Positions 1 through 8,624 of a stretch of DNA of 64,000 nucleotides are shown one piece after another. Where the stretch lies: assembly GCF_003386095.1 (NCBI RefSeq), contig NZ_QREG01000003.1, positions 304,456 through 368,455 on the forward strand. Direction: 5' to 3'. Source of the DNA: Marinoscillum furvescens DSM 4134 (GTDB lineage: Bacteria > Bacteroidota > Bacteroidia > Cytophagales > Cyclobacteriaceae). How positions within the stretch are numbered: position 1 is the first letter of the stretch; each line of letters opens with the position of its first letter. The translations under genes were made by a program, and so were the position numbers. Below the pieces are notes generated by a model. It saw only the letters and a list, made by a program, of their open reading frames with translations, made no database searches and was not told where the DNA came from.

Positions 1-68
1 AGGGATAGGTGTGCGGTATGGATTAGCAAGATCAACAGCAACAAGCCATAAAGACCGACTATTCTCAT
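1..68 (-). CDS. N-terminal fragment of a secreted or membrane protein (partial)
   Basis: The minus strand reads an ATG at 68-66 that overlaps the TGA of the next gene upstream (stop at 65-67) in an ATGA arrangement. The 22 visible residues begin MRIVGLYG and continue as an uninterrupted leucine/isoleucine-rich stretch, so the product starts with a signal peptide or a transmembrane helix. The gene continues beyond the left edge and nothing more can be said about its function. Its translational coupling to the DUF2589-like genes suggests it belongs to the same operon, which would give that otherwise cytosolic-looking gene set an envelope-associated member. Confidence 0.55.
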   Translation of the reverse strand, partial: MRIVGLYGLLLLILLIHTAHLS

Positions 69-292
69 CTCCTTCTAAAGCAAACGTTCATTTCTACTGG
101 CAAATCGCCTTCTGTTTCGCCTATTGCTCCATTCAGTTCTCCAGTATCTGAGCTGAGGCTCATCGAAAACCTAAATGATGACTCGGTGAGCACCGGATGG
201 TTCGTGACTGAAGCGTCAACGCTCGATTGCGCATCATTCAAAGCATCCTGAAGCAATCCAAATAGCTCACTGAGTGTCATCGAATCCGACAT
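65..292 (-). CDS. small DUF2589-like operon member
   Basis: This 75-residue protein has no signal peptide. Its first 20 residues (MSDSMTLSELFGLLQDALND) form a predicted helix with the pattern LxLxxLxxxxxxA. The same pattern opens the 150-residue protein at 1376-1828. The rest is short, polar and ends in three arginines. It overlaps the preceding gene by one base (292) and the following one by four, so it is very probably translated as part of the operon. I infer that it is a shortened relative of its DUF2589-like neighbours that kept the N-terminal helix and lost the C-terminal PEGxxRxxDxLN element. Function unknown. Confidence 0.6.
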   Translation of the reverse strand: MSDSMTLSELFGLLQDALNDAQSSVDASVTNHPVLTESSFRFSMSLSSDTGELNGAIGETEGDLPVEMNVCFRRR

Positions 293-918
293 TAGCTATT
301 GCCTTTGCTCCCTTGATTTGCTCCGCTTTTGTTGTTACTCTGCTGGCTATTGCTACCTCCCGATGGGATAGGCTCCACACAGCTAGCCATCACGTCCATG
401 AGCTTATTCATACCCTCTGGTATAGGCTGCTGTAGGGCTTGTACATGCACATCATAGGTAGCCGACTGATCGGATTGACGTTTGTTATTGGTTTTCACAT
501 CCACACTACCACTCATACTTACTTTCCCAAAGCCCCAGCTATCATCGGCTTTCACTTTGGCATCATCATCATTGGTAGTGGACTTTGAAAGTTGTGTGCT
601 GACTTTTACGGTAAGGTCAATATTCACGCTCTGAATCAGGAGAGCCGGTATTGGCACCAACCCAAGCAAAGGTGCCTGCACAGAAATACTCTGTGATTCC
701 ATTTGCATGGTGGTAGGATTCTGATATGGGCGCGTTAGTTCAAACTCTACCAGATTGGTTTTACTGTCCTTAAAACCGATTTTGTTGATGAACTCCACCA
801 GTACGGTTGCCAGTGCCTGATTGGATCGTGCGGCTGCCATCAGCGGCGTAGATATCAGGTAATCGATGGGTACTCCCTGTAGTGCGGAAAACGGACTACT
901 GCTTTGATCTCCATTCAT
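292..918 (-). CDS. DUF2589 domain-containing protein
   Basis: The 208-residue product matches the layout of the DUF2589 family. It has an N-terminal segment with FSALQGVPIDYLISTPLMAA, a helix ending in LVEFINKIGF, a central beta-rich part with the segment LGLVPIPALLIQSVNIDLTV, and a C-terminal IPEGMNKLMDVM element. DUF2589 proteins are conserved in Bacteroidota and Proteobacteria but have no established role. A low-complexity Gln/Asn/Ser/Gly tail of about 25 residues follows the family core. Three neighbours share parts of this architecture, which makes this the reference member of a local paralogous set. The start at 918 lies two bases after the stop of the gene at 921-1370. Confidence 0.8.
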   Translation of the reverse strand: MNGDQSSSPFSALQGVPIDYLISTPLMAAARSNQALATVLVEFINKIGFKDSKTNLVEFELTRPYQNPTTMQMESQSISVQAPLLGLVPIPALLIQSVNIDLTVKVSTQLSKSTTNDDDAKVKADDSWGFGKVSMSGSVDVKTNNKRQSDQSATYDVHVQALQQPIPEGMNKLMDVMASCVEPIPSGGSNSQQSNNKSGANQGSKGNS

Positions 919-920
919 AA

Positions 921-1370
921 TTATCTCGTTTGTATTTTACAGTGATTTAGTTTTTGATTTAAGCGGTCTACAATCCTGGACATCCCCTCTGCTGGGATAT
1001 CCTGTTTTATTTTTAAGTGCATTTTGACATTTTGACGCCTGGATCTGGGTGTATCCAGCATGCCTTTCAGTGCATGCCCATCCTTTATTTTCACCGATTG
1101 ATGGAGCTTAAAATGTGACTTGATCTTTACCTGGTGAATACCCAATGGATGCCATGGCTGCAATAGCCCTTTTGGAAAATGAAGTACCGAAGATTTTCCA
1201 TCTGTTCGATAACTCGGTGGTATAGCTATTTTCACGGTATCAAGTGTACGCTCCGGGCCCTCAGAAAATGAAAACCGCACAAACTCCTTCATTTCCATTT
1301 TACAAAGTTCGGACTGCACCTTTTGAGCTATCCGTACTTGATTGGTGATATGATCGGTGAAGCAATACAT
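921..1370 (-). CDS. DUF2589-like paralogue (149 aa)
   Basis: I do not recognise a named family for the whole protein. It is 149 residues, basic, without signal peptide or membrane segment. Its C-terminal part contains HLKIKQDIPAEGMSRIVDRL, which matches in position and sequence the (I/N)P(A/E/S)EG(M/V)xR(I/M)xDxLN element of the DUF2589 protein at 292-918 and of the protein at 1376-1828. The middle holds alternating hydrophobic strands typical of the beta-sandwich half of the DUF2589 family. The spacing to both neighbours is two to five bases. I infer a diverged paralogue acting with them, perhaps in a heteromeric assembly. Confidence 0.65.
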   Translation of the reverse strand: MYCFTDHITNQVRIAQKVQSELCKMEMKEFVRFSFSEGPERTLDTVKIAIPPSYRTDGKSSVLHFPKGLLQPWHPLGIHQVKIKSHFKLHQSVKIKDGHALKGMLDTPRSRRQNVKMHLKIKQDIPAEGMSRIVDRLNQKLNHCKIQTR

Positions 1371-1375
1371 GCAGA

Positions 1376-1828
1376 TTAGTGAATTTTGCGATTCAGTGCA
1401 TCATGCATGCGAGCCACTCCTTCAGAAGGATTACCTGACGATATCTTCATGTTGATTTTTATAGGGGAATGAGAGCTGTCTTTAGCTTCATCCATATCCA
1501 CGATCAACTTTTTCTCTCCCGATTTTAGAAGACCAATACGGTTGTAATAGCATTGAAAACCCATTTCAAGCTCTTCTATCCTCATCGATTGATGAGAGGC
1601 CAAGGCACCCGTGGGAATATCTACCGGCTGCTCTGTGTCTTCACCTTCTGCAATGTGCTGCTGAGGGAGCTTTACTTTTAGTGTTTTAGGCTCGTAGGTT
1701 TGATTATCCTTGTTATAAGCCAGGTGGTCTTTGAAGGCATTCATTTCATGATCATGAAGCTCTTTGTTGGCAGCCTTTGCGGCAGACATGAATGACTTCA
1801 ACAGGTCATTTAAGGTTAGGACAGACAT
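1376..1828 (-). CDS. DUF2589-like paralogue (150 aa)
   Basis: This 150-residue protein opens with MSVLTLNDLLKSFMSAAKAA, resembling the start of the 75-residue protein at 65-292. It ends with NPSEGVARMHDALNRKIH, resembling the end of the proteins at 292-918 and 921-1370. The stretch in between is beta-rich and includes LKVKLPQQHIAEGED and IPTGALASHQSMRIEELEMG. There is no export signal, so the product is probably cytosolic. It shares one base with the upstream zinc-ribbon gene (1828), which strongly implies cotranscription and coupled translation. No function is established for this family. Confidence 0.65.
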   Translation of the reverse strand: MSVLTLNDLLKSFMSAAKAANKELHDHEMNAFKDHLAYNKDNQTYEPKTLKVKLPQQHIAEGEDTEQPVDIPTGALASHQSMRIEELEMGFQCYYNRIGLLKSGEKKLIVDMDEAKDSSHSPIKINMKISSGNPSEGVARMHDALNRKIH

Positions 1829-2034
1829 CAGTTTATACCTTTTATTTTATTGACCTCAGTCATAAATTCTTCCAGTAGCTGGAGAGGTTCTCTGTTCTTT
1901 TCCTGATTCACTTTGAGCGTAGAGCCACAGCCATTGCACAGCGCCTGCGCAGCACCGAAGAGTACATCCAAAGAAACCACTATAGGGGTCTGGCAATGCG
2001 GGCAAGAAATTTTTGGAGAAGATCCTTGATACAT
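1828..2034 (-). CDS. small zinc-ribbon protein, first gene of the DUF2589-like operon
   Basis: The 68-residue product has two CxxC knuckles, CPHC at residues 11-14 and CNGC at residues 33-36. They are separated by 18 residues, the arrangement of a single zinc ribbon. A C-terminal helix with the sequence LLEEFMTEVNKIKG follows and could mediate dimerisation or partner binding. It is the promoter-proximal gene of the minus-strand operon, with 232 bp of intergenic DNA upstream. Such ribbons commonly bind nucleic acid or proteins, but which applies here cannot be told. The zinc binding is inferred from the cysteine spacing. Confidence 0.7.
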   Translation of the reverse strand: MYQGSSPKISCPHCQTPIVVSLDVLFGAAQALCNGCGSTLKVNQEKNREPLQLLEEFMTEVNKIKGIN

Positions 2035-2096
2035 GATTCTATTACGTTTAAAACATTAGAATAATGATCATTAACTTTTAGGAGAGCACACAACGT

Positions 2097-2128
2097 TTTG
2101 TTGTAAACACCTCATTCTTTGTTGTAAA
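2097..2128. promoter_or_regulatory. 11-bp direct repeats with 21-bp period (candidate LytTR operator)
   Basis: TTTGTTGTAAA occurs at 2097-2107 and again at 2118-2128, identical and exactly 21 bp apart, between the divergent minus-strand DUF2589-like operon and the plus-strand LytTR regulator gene. LytTR-family regulators such as AgrA and AlgR are known to bind paired direct repeats of about 9-11 bp spaced by about two helical turns. The assignment to the adjacent regulator is inference from this spacing and location. Confidence 0.5.
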
Positions 2129-2266
2129 GGAAACGCATCCATACTTCCCGTTCATCACCAATTCCTTCCACACTATCATCAATAAATCCTAAGCTGAGTC
2201 TCAGGTTTCTGGGTTTGTCTAGCTATTTTCGATTATTCAAACTGTCAATACTGGATATACCAACCC

Positions 2267-2962
2267 ATGCGTTCAAAGAAGATACTGATCATAGAAGACG
2301 ATGACGAAATTAGCCTCTACCTTCAGTTCCTCCTAAATAAACTGAAGTACCAATCTTTAGGAATCACAAAAAACTACTATGACTCTATCGAAAAGATTGA
2401 AAGCTGTCATCCAGAGCTTCTTTTGATAGACATTAAGCTAAAAGGCGAAAAAACAGGTGTAGATATAGCCAAATACGTTGCTGACACTACTGGGATACCA
2501 GTGATATTTATCACATCAGTGGCTATCACAGACGTTCTTTCAGAAATCAAACTTCCCAATGTGAAAGGGTTTTTAAGTAAGCCCTTTAAAGATGACGATC
2601 TTCTGGCTGCAATCGAACTAGCCACACCTGCTTCAAATCAGCAAAGTCTTGCCTCCAATCAATCATTTTTTATTCGTCAGAAAAGTGGCTTCATAAGGCT
2701 GGACAAAAAGGAAATTAGATATATGGAAGCAGACGGCAGCTACACCAACATCCATGCAGACCGAAAGTATGTAATCCGTAAAAACCTGAAGGAATCCGAA
2801 GAACTGGTGAATTCAAATGATTTTATCAGAATTCACCGCTCATATATTATCAATGAATGCCAGGTGGTCAACATCCGAACAAATGAAGTAGACTTGAATG
2901 ACATCACACTTCCACTAAGCAAAAGTGGTTATGAGCTCATTAAGTCGCGGTTCAACTTATAG
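2267..2962 (+). CDS. LytTR-family response regulator
   Basis: This is a two-domain DNA-binding response regulator of 231 residues. Residues 1-120 form a receiver domain with the acidic pocket IIEDDDE (10-14), the phosphoacceptor Asp55 in LLLIDIK, the conserved Ser/Thr in FITS and the lysine in LSKPF. Residues 130-231 form a LytTR domain with the usual IRYMEADGSYTNIH and FIRIHRSYIIN segments. Phosphorylation by a sensor kinase would drive binding to direct-repeat operators. It stands divergent from the DUF2589-like operon and convergent with the kinase gene, whose stop lies eight bases beyond its own. That kinase is the nearest candidate partner, although it belongs to the HisKA class. Confidence 0.93.
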   Translation: MRSKKILIIEDDDEISLYLQFLLNKLKYQSLGITKNYYDSIEKIESCHPELLLIDIKLKGEKTGVDIAKYVADTTGIPVIFITSVAITDVLSEIKLPNVKGFLSKPFKDDDLLAAIELATPASNQQSLASNQSFFIRQKSGFIRLDKKEIRYMEADGSYTNIHADRKYVIRKNLKESEELVNSNDFIRIHRSYIINECQVVNIRTNEVDLNDITLPLSKSGYELIKSRFNL

Positions 2963-2970
2963 TCGCGAGT

Positions 2971-5115
2971 TTAATTTCTTGGCAGGGTAAATTTCACCAC
3001 GGTCCCATTTCCATGAGGCTCAGCCCATATTTTGCCCTGGTGTGTCTCTACAAATTCACGCGAAAGCGATAAACCAAGACCTGTACCTGCCTCTCCTTCC
3101 GTGCCTGAGTCAAACGTGGCTCCCAGGTCAAAAATATCCTCATCTGGTAGCCCGATCCCTTCATCTTCAATAGAGAATAAAAATTCCCCCGGCATTTCTT
3201 CCAGATTCAATGTAATCTTGTTTCCACGAGGAGTATACTTTACCGCATTGCTGAGCACATTTCGAATGACTGTCTGGATCATTTCCGCATCTGCCCGTAC
3301 AAATACTTTCTCATTCAAATTGTTCTCTACTTTCAGCTCCTTAGCCGCAATGCTCGTGTGTAGCAGTTCGATAGTATCCTTCATTAATTGAGAAGCATCT
3401 ACGTTTCTAAACTGTGGGTTAATACCTGACAACTGACTTTTGGCCCATTTGAGCATATTGTCAAGGAATTCGCTAACACTTCTCAAACGATGCCTCGTCT
3501 GTATTACGCTTTGCCTAAAACGCTCTTCATCCAGCCCACCTTCGAGCAGCATGTTGAGGCTGCCTTCCAACCCAAAAAGCGGATTGCGAATATCATGAGA
3601 CAGCAAGGATATCATCTTTTCTTTTGCATTATTAAGCGCCTCTAGTTGGGCATTCTGCTCATTGAGGATGATTTTAGACCTTCGCTCATTCAGCCTGTTT
3701 CGATTGATCAAATAGACCACCACAATGAGAAACACCACAATCACAAGCACTAAAACAAAGAGGTTCCTGCGTTCACTTTCAGCCCGGTCAGCTCTGGCTT
3801 GCTCCGAGGCAATGGCAAATTCCATCTCCTTTTTATCCTGCTGAAAAGCAAATTCCGTTTCTAGTTTAGCCGTATTCTGTATTTGCTCTTTGTTCAGCAG
3901 GCTATCACTGGCCGACTTAAATTTCTCCAGGTAGACAAGTGATTTTTCCCAATCTTTCCCCTCCTTGTAGTACTCATAAAGTGCTCTCGAAGCATCGCGC
4001 TTAAGATCAGTACGCCCTACAGAATCCGCTATCGAATAAGCTTTTTCCCACAATCGCTGAGCTTTTGCCTTCCTGCCAAGTTCAGCGTAATAATTCCCCA
4101 ACACTATTTGATTCGCGCTTACTACGGATCGCTCTTTGCAAGACTGAGCCTCTTTCATACTTTTCTCAGCATAGTACCTTGTAGAGTCCAATACACCCAG
4201 GTCTAAGTAAGCTTGAGCCTTGTGGGCTAAAGGATACATTAGAAAGCAATTACTCTCTGACCAGTGCTGCATGCATAAATTCAGCTTTCCTATAGCCTCC
4301 TCAGGCTTCTGCATTTTCAGCAACGACTCAGCCCAGTTGACGTAGATATTTCCCAGGTACTCATCTGTCAGCAAACTGTCACCTGAGAGCGCTTGCTGGT
4401 AGTACACGACCGAATTTTCCAGGTCGTTCATATTCTTATAGGTATTACCCAAAGAGATCAGACAAACCAGATAATTGCGCCACGCAGCCAGTCCCTCGTA
4501 GATGTTCAGGGCTACAAACTGATTGCGGAGGGCAGCAGCATGATCACCTAGTGTGCTGTACTTATTGCCCAGGTTATTGTAGGCATTAGCCATTCCCAGA
4601 CTGTCTTGCAATTCAGTCAGGATGGGGATGGCCCGCTTCAGCAAGGCAATAGACGAATCATATTGATTGAAATCTGATAAAAGGCTGGAAAGGTTGGTCA
4701 TGGTGAGTGCCTGACTTTGCCTGTAACCTTCCTGCTCCGCCAGCATATAGCTTTGATAAAAATAATGGGCAGAGGAGTCGAACTTACCTACAATGCGATA
4801 GCAAATACCCAGATTAGAAAGTAGCTTGGCATACCCCAATGAAGTTTCGTCAGTACTAGTTTTGCGAATTACTGAATCGCCAAACTCAAGGGCACGCTCC
4901 ATGTTGCCCTTCATGGCATATTCCTGAATGAGTCGGGCATATGCATTAAGTCGAACGTGTGAGTCCTCACTTCTTGTAGCCTCGTGCAGGCTATCCAAAA
5001 ATTCAGTTCGCTGAGCGGATAACGATCCGGACGAAATGAACACCATGCAAAATGAGAAAAGGAATTTCTTCAACGGAAAGTTGAATAGGTGCACGAATGT
5101 TAGTTTTTGTTTCAT
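2971..5115 (-). CDS. TPR-containing sensor histidine kinase (HisKA type)
   Basis: The 714-residue protein starts with a signal sequence ending near SGSLSAQ. A periplasmic region of about 390 residues follows, built of tetratricopeptide repeats such as AYNNLGNKYSTLGDHAAALR. Then come a coiled stretch, one membrane helix (LFVLVLVIVVFLIVVVYLI), a HisKA dimerisation domain with His507 in LLSHDIRNP, and a HATPase_c domain. The ATPase shows the N box NVLSNAVKYTP, the G1 box DEGIGLPD and the G2 box GTGLGLSL. It would autophosphorylate on His507 in response to a periplasmic cue and pass the phosphate to a receiver domain. There is no fused receiver, and the convergent LytTR regulator is the closest candidate. 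Confidence 0.93.
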   Translation of the reverse strand: MKQKLTFVHLFNFPLKKFLFSFCMVFISSGSLSAQRTEFLDSLHEATRSEDSHVRLNAYARLIQEYAMKGNMERALEFGDSVIRKTSTDETSLGYAKLLSNLGICYRIVGKFDSSAHYFYQSYMLAEQEGYRQSQALTMTNLSSLLSDFNQYDSSIALLKRAIPILTELQDSLGMANAYNNLGNKYSTLGDHAAALRNQFVALNIYEGLAAWRNYLVCLISLGNTYKNMNDLENSVVYYQQALSGDSLLTDEYLGNIYVNWAESLLKMQKPEEAIGKLNLCMQHWSESNCFLMYPLAHKAQAYLDLGVLDSTRYYAEKSMKEAQSCKERSVVSANQIVLGNYYAELGRKAKAQRLWEKAYSIADSVGRTDLKRDASRALYEYYKEGKDWEKSLVYLEKFKSASDSLLNKEQIQNTAKLETEFAFQQDKKEMEFAIASEQARADRAESERRNLFVLVLVIVVFLIVVVYLINRNRLNERRSKIILNEQNAQLEALNNAKEKMISLLSHDIRNPLFGLEGSLNMLLEGGLDEERFRQSVIQTRHRLRSVSEFLDNMLKWAKSQLSGINPQFRNVDASQLMKDTIELLHTSIAAKELKVENNLNEKVFVRADAEMIQTVIRNVLSNAVKYTPRGNKITLNLEEMPGEFLFSIEDEGIGLPDEDIFDLGATFDSGTEGEAGTGLGLSLSREFVETHQGKIWAEPHGNGTVVKFTLPRN

Positions 5116-5575
5116 TAGGCTTTCTTGGTGGTAGGTGATCCGATGCTCATTATATGGTACATCTCGACAATGATAAGACAGATTTTAGGCATTATCACCA
5201 ACGGCTTTGTGATTTTGTGCAAATCAAATCTCTACCGTTTCCAGCACACACTCAACTATCATTACCCTTGCTAAAAAATTGAATAAGGCAACACGCCAGA
5301 TTATCCGGTATAAGATTAACCCTCCCAAATAGCCGGATTTCCTATACCAAAACCTCATCGTACCGAAGGGCTTTCACAAACGCTGAAGGTGCTCCTCAAA
5401 ATTCAAGTTCTTAGCATGAAAACCAAACACCACGCACACGATATTGAACACTAACCCGATCATCTAGTGTGGTTTCACCCAAAGAGTACCTAAAATCCAA
5501 CTAATGAAAATATGCGGCACTCAAACTGCCTGATCCGGTGCGGAAAACAAAAGTGAATGCCGATGAGCTCTGCTC
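5116..5575. other. 460-bp intergenic stretch without recognised feature
   Basis: This gap lies between the start of the sensor kinase and the end of the dihydroorotase gene, both on the minus strand. I see no ORF with coding character, no tRNA-like cloverleaf, no strong terminator hairpin and no clear repeat. It should hold the kinase promoter. Confidence 0.5.
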
Positions 5576-6919
5576 TTACCTTTCAAACGCCAAACGCTCG
5601 CCTTTTTTGGATTCATCAAACTGACCGTCGGCATAGGCTAGATGTCCGCTGACCCATACTTTTTCTACAGAAGACTTAAAGGTGTGCCCCTCAAACGGCG
5701 ACCAGCCACACTTGCTCAACACGTTTGCCTTAGATACTGTCCAGGGTTTGTTGAGGTCTACCAGTGCCAAATCCGCAAAGTAGCCCTCCCGCAGGTAGCC
5801 ACGCTCTGCCACTTCAAAACACTGCGCCGGAGCATGACAAGCCTTTTCTACAATTCGCTCCAGACTAATTTTACCCTCATGGTAAAAGTCCAGCAGCGCC
5901 ACCAGCGAATGCTGTACAAGTGGTCCACCAGACGGTGCCTTGGTGTATGGATTTTCTTTTTCAGCGATGGTATGAGGCGCATGGTCTGTAGCGATCACAT
6001 CTATGCGGTCATCCAGCAGGGCTTCCCATATCTGGCTGCGATCATTGGCAGACTTCACCGCAGGGTTCCATTTGATCCACTGTGCCTTCTCGGCATAGTC
6101 TGCATCCGTAAACCAAAGGTGGTGGATGCAGGCCTCCGAGGTGATGCGTTTCTCAATAAGTGGCCGGTCATTTCCAAACAGGTTGGTTTCCTTTCCTGTA
6201 GAAATGTGTAGGATATGCAAACGAGTATTGTGCTTTTTGGCCAATGCCACCGCCATGGAGGAGCTCAAGTAGCACGCCTCCTCACTGCGGATTACCGGGT
6301 GTAGATGAAAAGGAATATCGTCTCCATATTCCGCAATGTGCGCTTCCATGTTTTTGCGGATGGTGCCTTCGTCCTCACAGTGTGTAGCCAGCAATATGGG
6401 CGCATTGGCATAGAGCTTTTCCAAAGTAGACTCATCATCCACCAGCATATTGCCTGTAGACGAGCCCATAAATACCTTGATACCGCAGACGGTCTTCGGG
6501 TCTGTTTTGAGCACCTCGTCCAGGTTGTCATTGGTGGCACCCATAAAAAAGGAGTAGTTGGCTAGCGACTTTTCCCTTCCCAGCTGATACTTGGACTCTA
6601 GCAGCTCTTGTGTTACGGTCTGGGGTACCACATTGGGCATTTCCATAAAAGACGTCACCCCGCCGGCTACAGCGGATTTAGCTTCGGTATATATCTCCGC
6701 CTTGTGCGTAAGGCCGGGCTCACGAAAGTGCACCTGATCATCGATCAGGCCAGGCAGCAGGTGCTTGCCTTCTCCATCTATCTCGAGCACGTTTCCATCC
6801 ACACTGATCTCCGGGGCTATTTTTGCGATGCGCTGCCCTTCTATCAAGACGTCACCCGCAGTGATTTTGCCTTCGTTTACGATTTGAATGTTTTTGATCA
6901 GGTATCTGGATGTGCTCAT
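5576..6919 (-). CDS. pyrC: dihydroorotase (class I type)
   Basis: This amidohydrolase-superfamily enzyme of 447 residues cyclises carbamoyl aspartate to dihydroorotate in pyrimidine synthesis. The metal site is visible: DDQVHFREPG near residue 60 carries two His ligands, the carbamylated lysine lies in CGIKVFMGSSTGNMLVDD, further histidines occur in ATHCEDE and HILHIST, and the final Asp lies in VIATDHAPHT. The length and HxHFREPG pattern fit the class I (PyrC/PyrX-like) form common in Bacteroidota rather than the short E. coli type. Allantoinase is the main alternative, but the GSSTGNMLVD signature favours dihydroorotase. The gene is a single transcription unit about 100 bp upstream of the M28 peptidase stop. 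Confidence 0.9.
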   Translation of the reverse strand: MSTSRYLIKNIQIVNEGKITAGDVLIEGQRIAKIAPEISVDGNVLEIDGEGKHLLPGLIDDQVHFREPGLTHKAEIYTEAKSAVAGGVTSFMEMPNVVPQTVTQELLESKYQLGREKSLANYSFFMGATNDNLDEVLKTDPKTVCGIKVFMGSSTGNMLVDDESTLEKLYANAPILLATHCEDEGTIRKNMEAHIAEYGDDIPFHLHPVIRSEEACYLSSSMAVALAKKHNTRLHILHISTGKETNLFGNDRPLIEKRITSEACIHHLWFTDADYAEKAQWIKWNPAVKSANDRSQIWEALLDDRIDVIATDHAPHTIAEKENPYTKAPSGGPLVQHSLVALLDFYHEGKISLERIVEKACHAPAQCFEVAERGYLREGYFADLALVDLNKPWTVSKANVLSKCGWSPFEGHTFKSSVEKVWVSGHLAYADGQFDESKKGERLAFER

Positions 6920-7026
6920 GATGCTTTGGTTTTAGTGCGAGCTGCAAAAATGGCACAGATGCCTCAATACAACAAAGGGCCAGCTAAATACCGACCCTTT
7001 GTTTTTCATTTTATCTGATTCTTTCG

Positions 7027-8496
7027 TTAGTCATTGAGCTTTACCCGCTCCTCGCGGTTGGCTAGCTCCCATGCAGTATGAAATACCAGCTTGGCACGCT
7101 CAGTCATCACGTCAAACTCAATTTTTTCAATCGTATCCGTAGGCTTGTGATAGTCGGCATGGGTTCCGTTGAAATAAAAAATGATCGGAATGTCATTTTT
7201 TGCAAAGTTGTAGTGGTCGGACCGGTAGTAGTAGCGGTTCGGATCGTTTTCGTCATTATAAGTATAGTCCAGCTCCAGATTTACCGAGCGCTTGTTGGCC
7301 GCCTCCGACAGGTCATGCAGCTCTTGCGATAGCTTATCCGCACCGATCACATACACGTAGTTTGGATTGTCCTCGTGTGCAGCATCTACCCGGCCTACCA
7401 TGTCCACGTTGAGGTTGGTCACGGTATTTTCCAGCGGATACACGGGGTTGTTGGTATAGTATTTACTGCCTAGCAATCCTTTTTCTTCTCCAGACACCGT
7501 CATGAAGAGGATGCTGCGCTTGGGTCGGTCGCCTTTTTTGGCCGCCGTAGCAAAAGCCTCCGCCAGCTCCAGTACTACTGAGGTACCTGAGCCATCGTCA
7601 TCCGCTCCGTTGTTGATCTGGCCGTCATCATTTACACCGATGTGGTCATAGTGAGAGGTGATCACCAAAATCTCGTCAGGCTTTTCTGATCCTTCCAAAA
7701 AGCCAAGCACATTTTCTGAAGTTACCTCCTCGGGCAGCATGTCGGCATTGAAAATCACGCGAGCCACTTTTTCACCAGCCGCTTTCTTCAGGTCTTTATA
7801 CTCCGCATCAAATATCCAACTCGCCAGCTCAGGGTTGCCAATCAGGATTTTGGTTTCGGGCTTGGCACCATCGCCTTTGGCAAGTGCCATACGAGGACGC
7901 GCCAGGTAAGAAGAAAAACGATCTACGATAAAGTTGTAACGTTCCTCAGCCTCTACAAACATCATAACGCCCGCTGCATCCAGCTCTTTCAACCCGGCAA
8001 TGAGTGTGCGCCAGCCTGCCAGGTCCTTGTTGGTGATGGCCACATATCTGCCATCCAGATCCAGAGCCTGCAGGTCTTCCAGCGAAGCGTCTCCTACAAA
8101 TAGCACATCCACAAACTCCTCGCCGGTGGTTTCAGCTCTGGAGTAGTAGATAAAATCTTCAAAATTACTTTTTACTTCATCCCCTTTTTTGAGGTAAGCC
8201 GTGCGGTAGTTGATCTTGTTGAGTGGGTAGCTCTGGAAATACGATTCTTCTCCATCCACATTCACACCTGGCTCCAATCCAAACTCCGCAAATTTACCTG
8301 CGATAAAGGCCGCAGCTTTCTTTTGGCCAGGCTCTCCGGTCTCTCGGCCTTCCAGAGAATCTGAAGCCAGCACAGAGAGGTAGCTGCGCAGGTCTTTGGA
8401 GGTGATTGTTTTTTCGTATTTCGGTGCTCTTTTATTTTGCGCTGTAGCGGAAAAAGCAAACAATATTCCGACTATTGCGATTAATAAATTTTTCAT
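7027..8496 (-). CDS. secreted M28-family metallopeptidase
   Basis: The 489-residue product has an N-terminal signal peptide (MKNLLIAIVGILFAFSATAQ) and a Zn-dependent M28 aminopeptidase fold. The dizinc ligands are in recognisable motifs: SHYDHIG, NGADDDGSGT, the catalytic SGEEKGLLGS, NVDMVGR and DYHKPTDT. Between residues 90 and 250 lies an inserted region in the position where related enzymes carry a PA domain. M28 enzymes of this type are exported aminopeptidases or glutamate carboxypeptidase-like enzymes that release single residues from peptides. It is a monocistronic gene divergent from gcvP, so it probably serves peptide scavenging outside the inner membrane. Confidence 0.92.
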   Translation of the reverse strand: MKNLLIAIVGILFAFSATAQNKRAPKYEKTITSKDLRSYLSVLASDSLEGRETGEPGQKKAAAFIAGKFAEFGLEPGVNVDGEESYFQSYPLNKINYRTAYLKKGDEVKSNFEDFIYYSRAETTGEEFVDVLFVGDASLEDLQALDLDGRYVAITNKDLAGWRTLIAGLKELDAAGVMMFVEAEERYNFIVDRFSSYLARPRMALAKGDGAKPETKILIGNPELASWIFDAEYKDLKKAAGEKVARVIFNADMLPEEVTSENVLGFLEGSEKPDEILVITSHYDHIGVNDDGQINNGADDDGSGTSVVLELAEAFATAAKKGDRPKRSILFMTVSGEEKGLLGSKYYTNNPVYPLENTVTNLNVDMVGRVDAAHEDNPNYVYVIGADKLSQELHDLSEAANKRSVNLELDYTYNDENDPNRYYYRSDHYNFAKNDIPIIFYFNGTHADYHKPTDTIEKIEFDVMTERAKLVFHTAWELANREERVKLND

Positions 8497-8584
8497 CTGT
8501 TATTTATTTTGAAAACCTTAAAACTAAACAAATTTTCTATGTCTATATACCTACAAATCAACGACTAAAATGTCTAAAACCTTT

Positions 8585-8592
8585 TAGATTTG
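8585..8592 (+). promoter_or_regulatory. Bacteroidota-type -7 box upstream of gcvP
   Basis: TAGATTTG at this position matches the Bacteroidota consensus TAnnTTTG exactly and lies about 33 bases before the gcvP start codon. I did not find a clear TTG -33 element at the expected 19-20 bp distance, so only the -7 half is supported. Confidence 0.5.
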
Positions 8593-8624
8593 CGGTTTAA
8601 AAATTACCTGAGAATCTCTTTGAT

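Noticed and set aside
1..2034. Prophage or contractile-injection fragment
   Set aside because: I considered this because of the run of small genes, but none of the proteins resembles tail, baseplate or capsid proteins, and no integrase or lysis gene is near.
5116..5575. RNA gene in the long gap before pyrC
   Set aside because: No cloverleaf, conserved RNA motif or strong hairpin could be found.
6608..7018. Plus-strand ORF antisense to the start of pyrC
   Set aside because: It mirrors the coding strand of a confirmed gene and has no independent signal.
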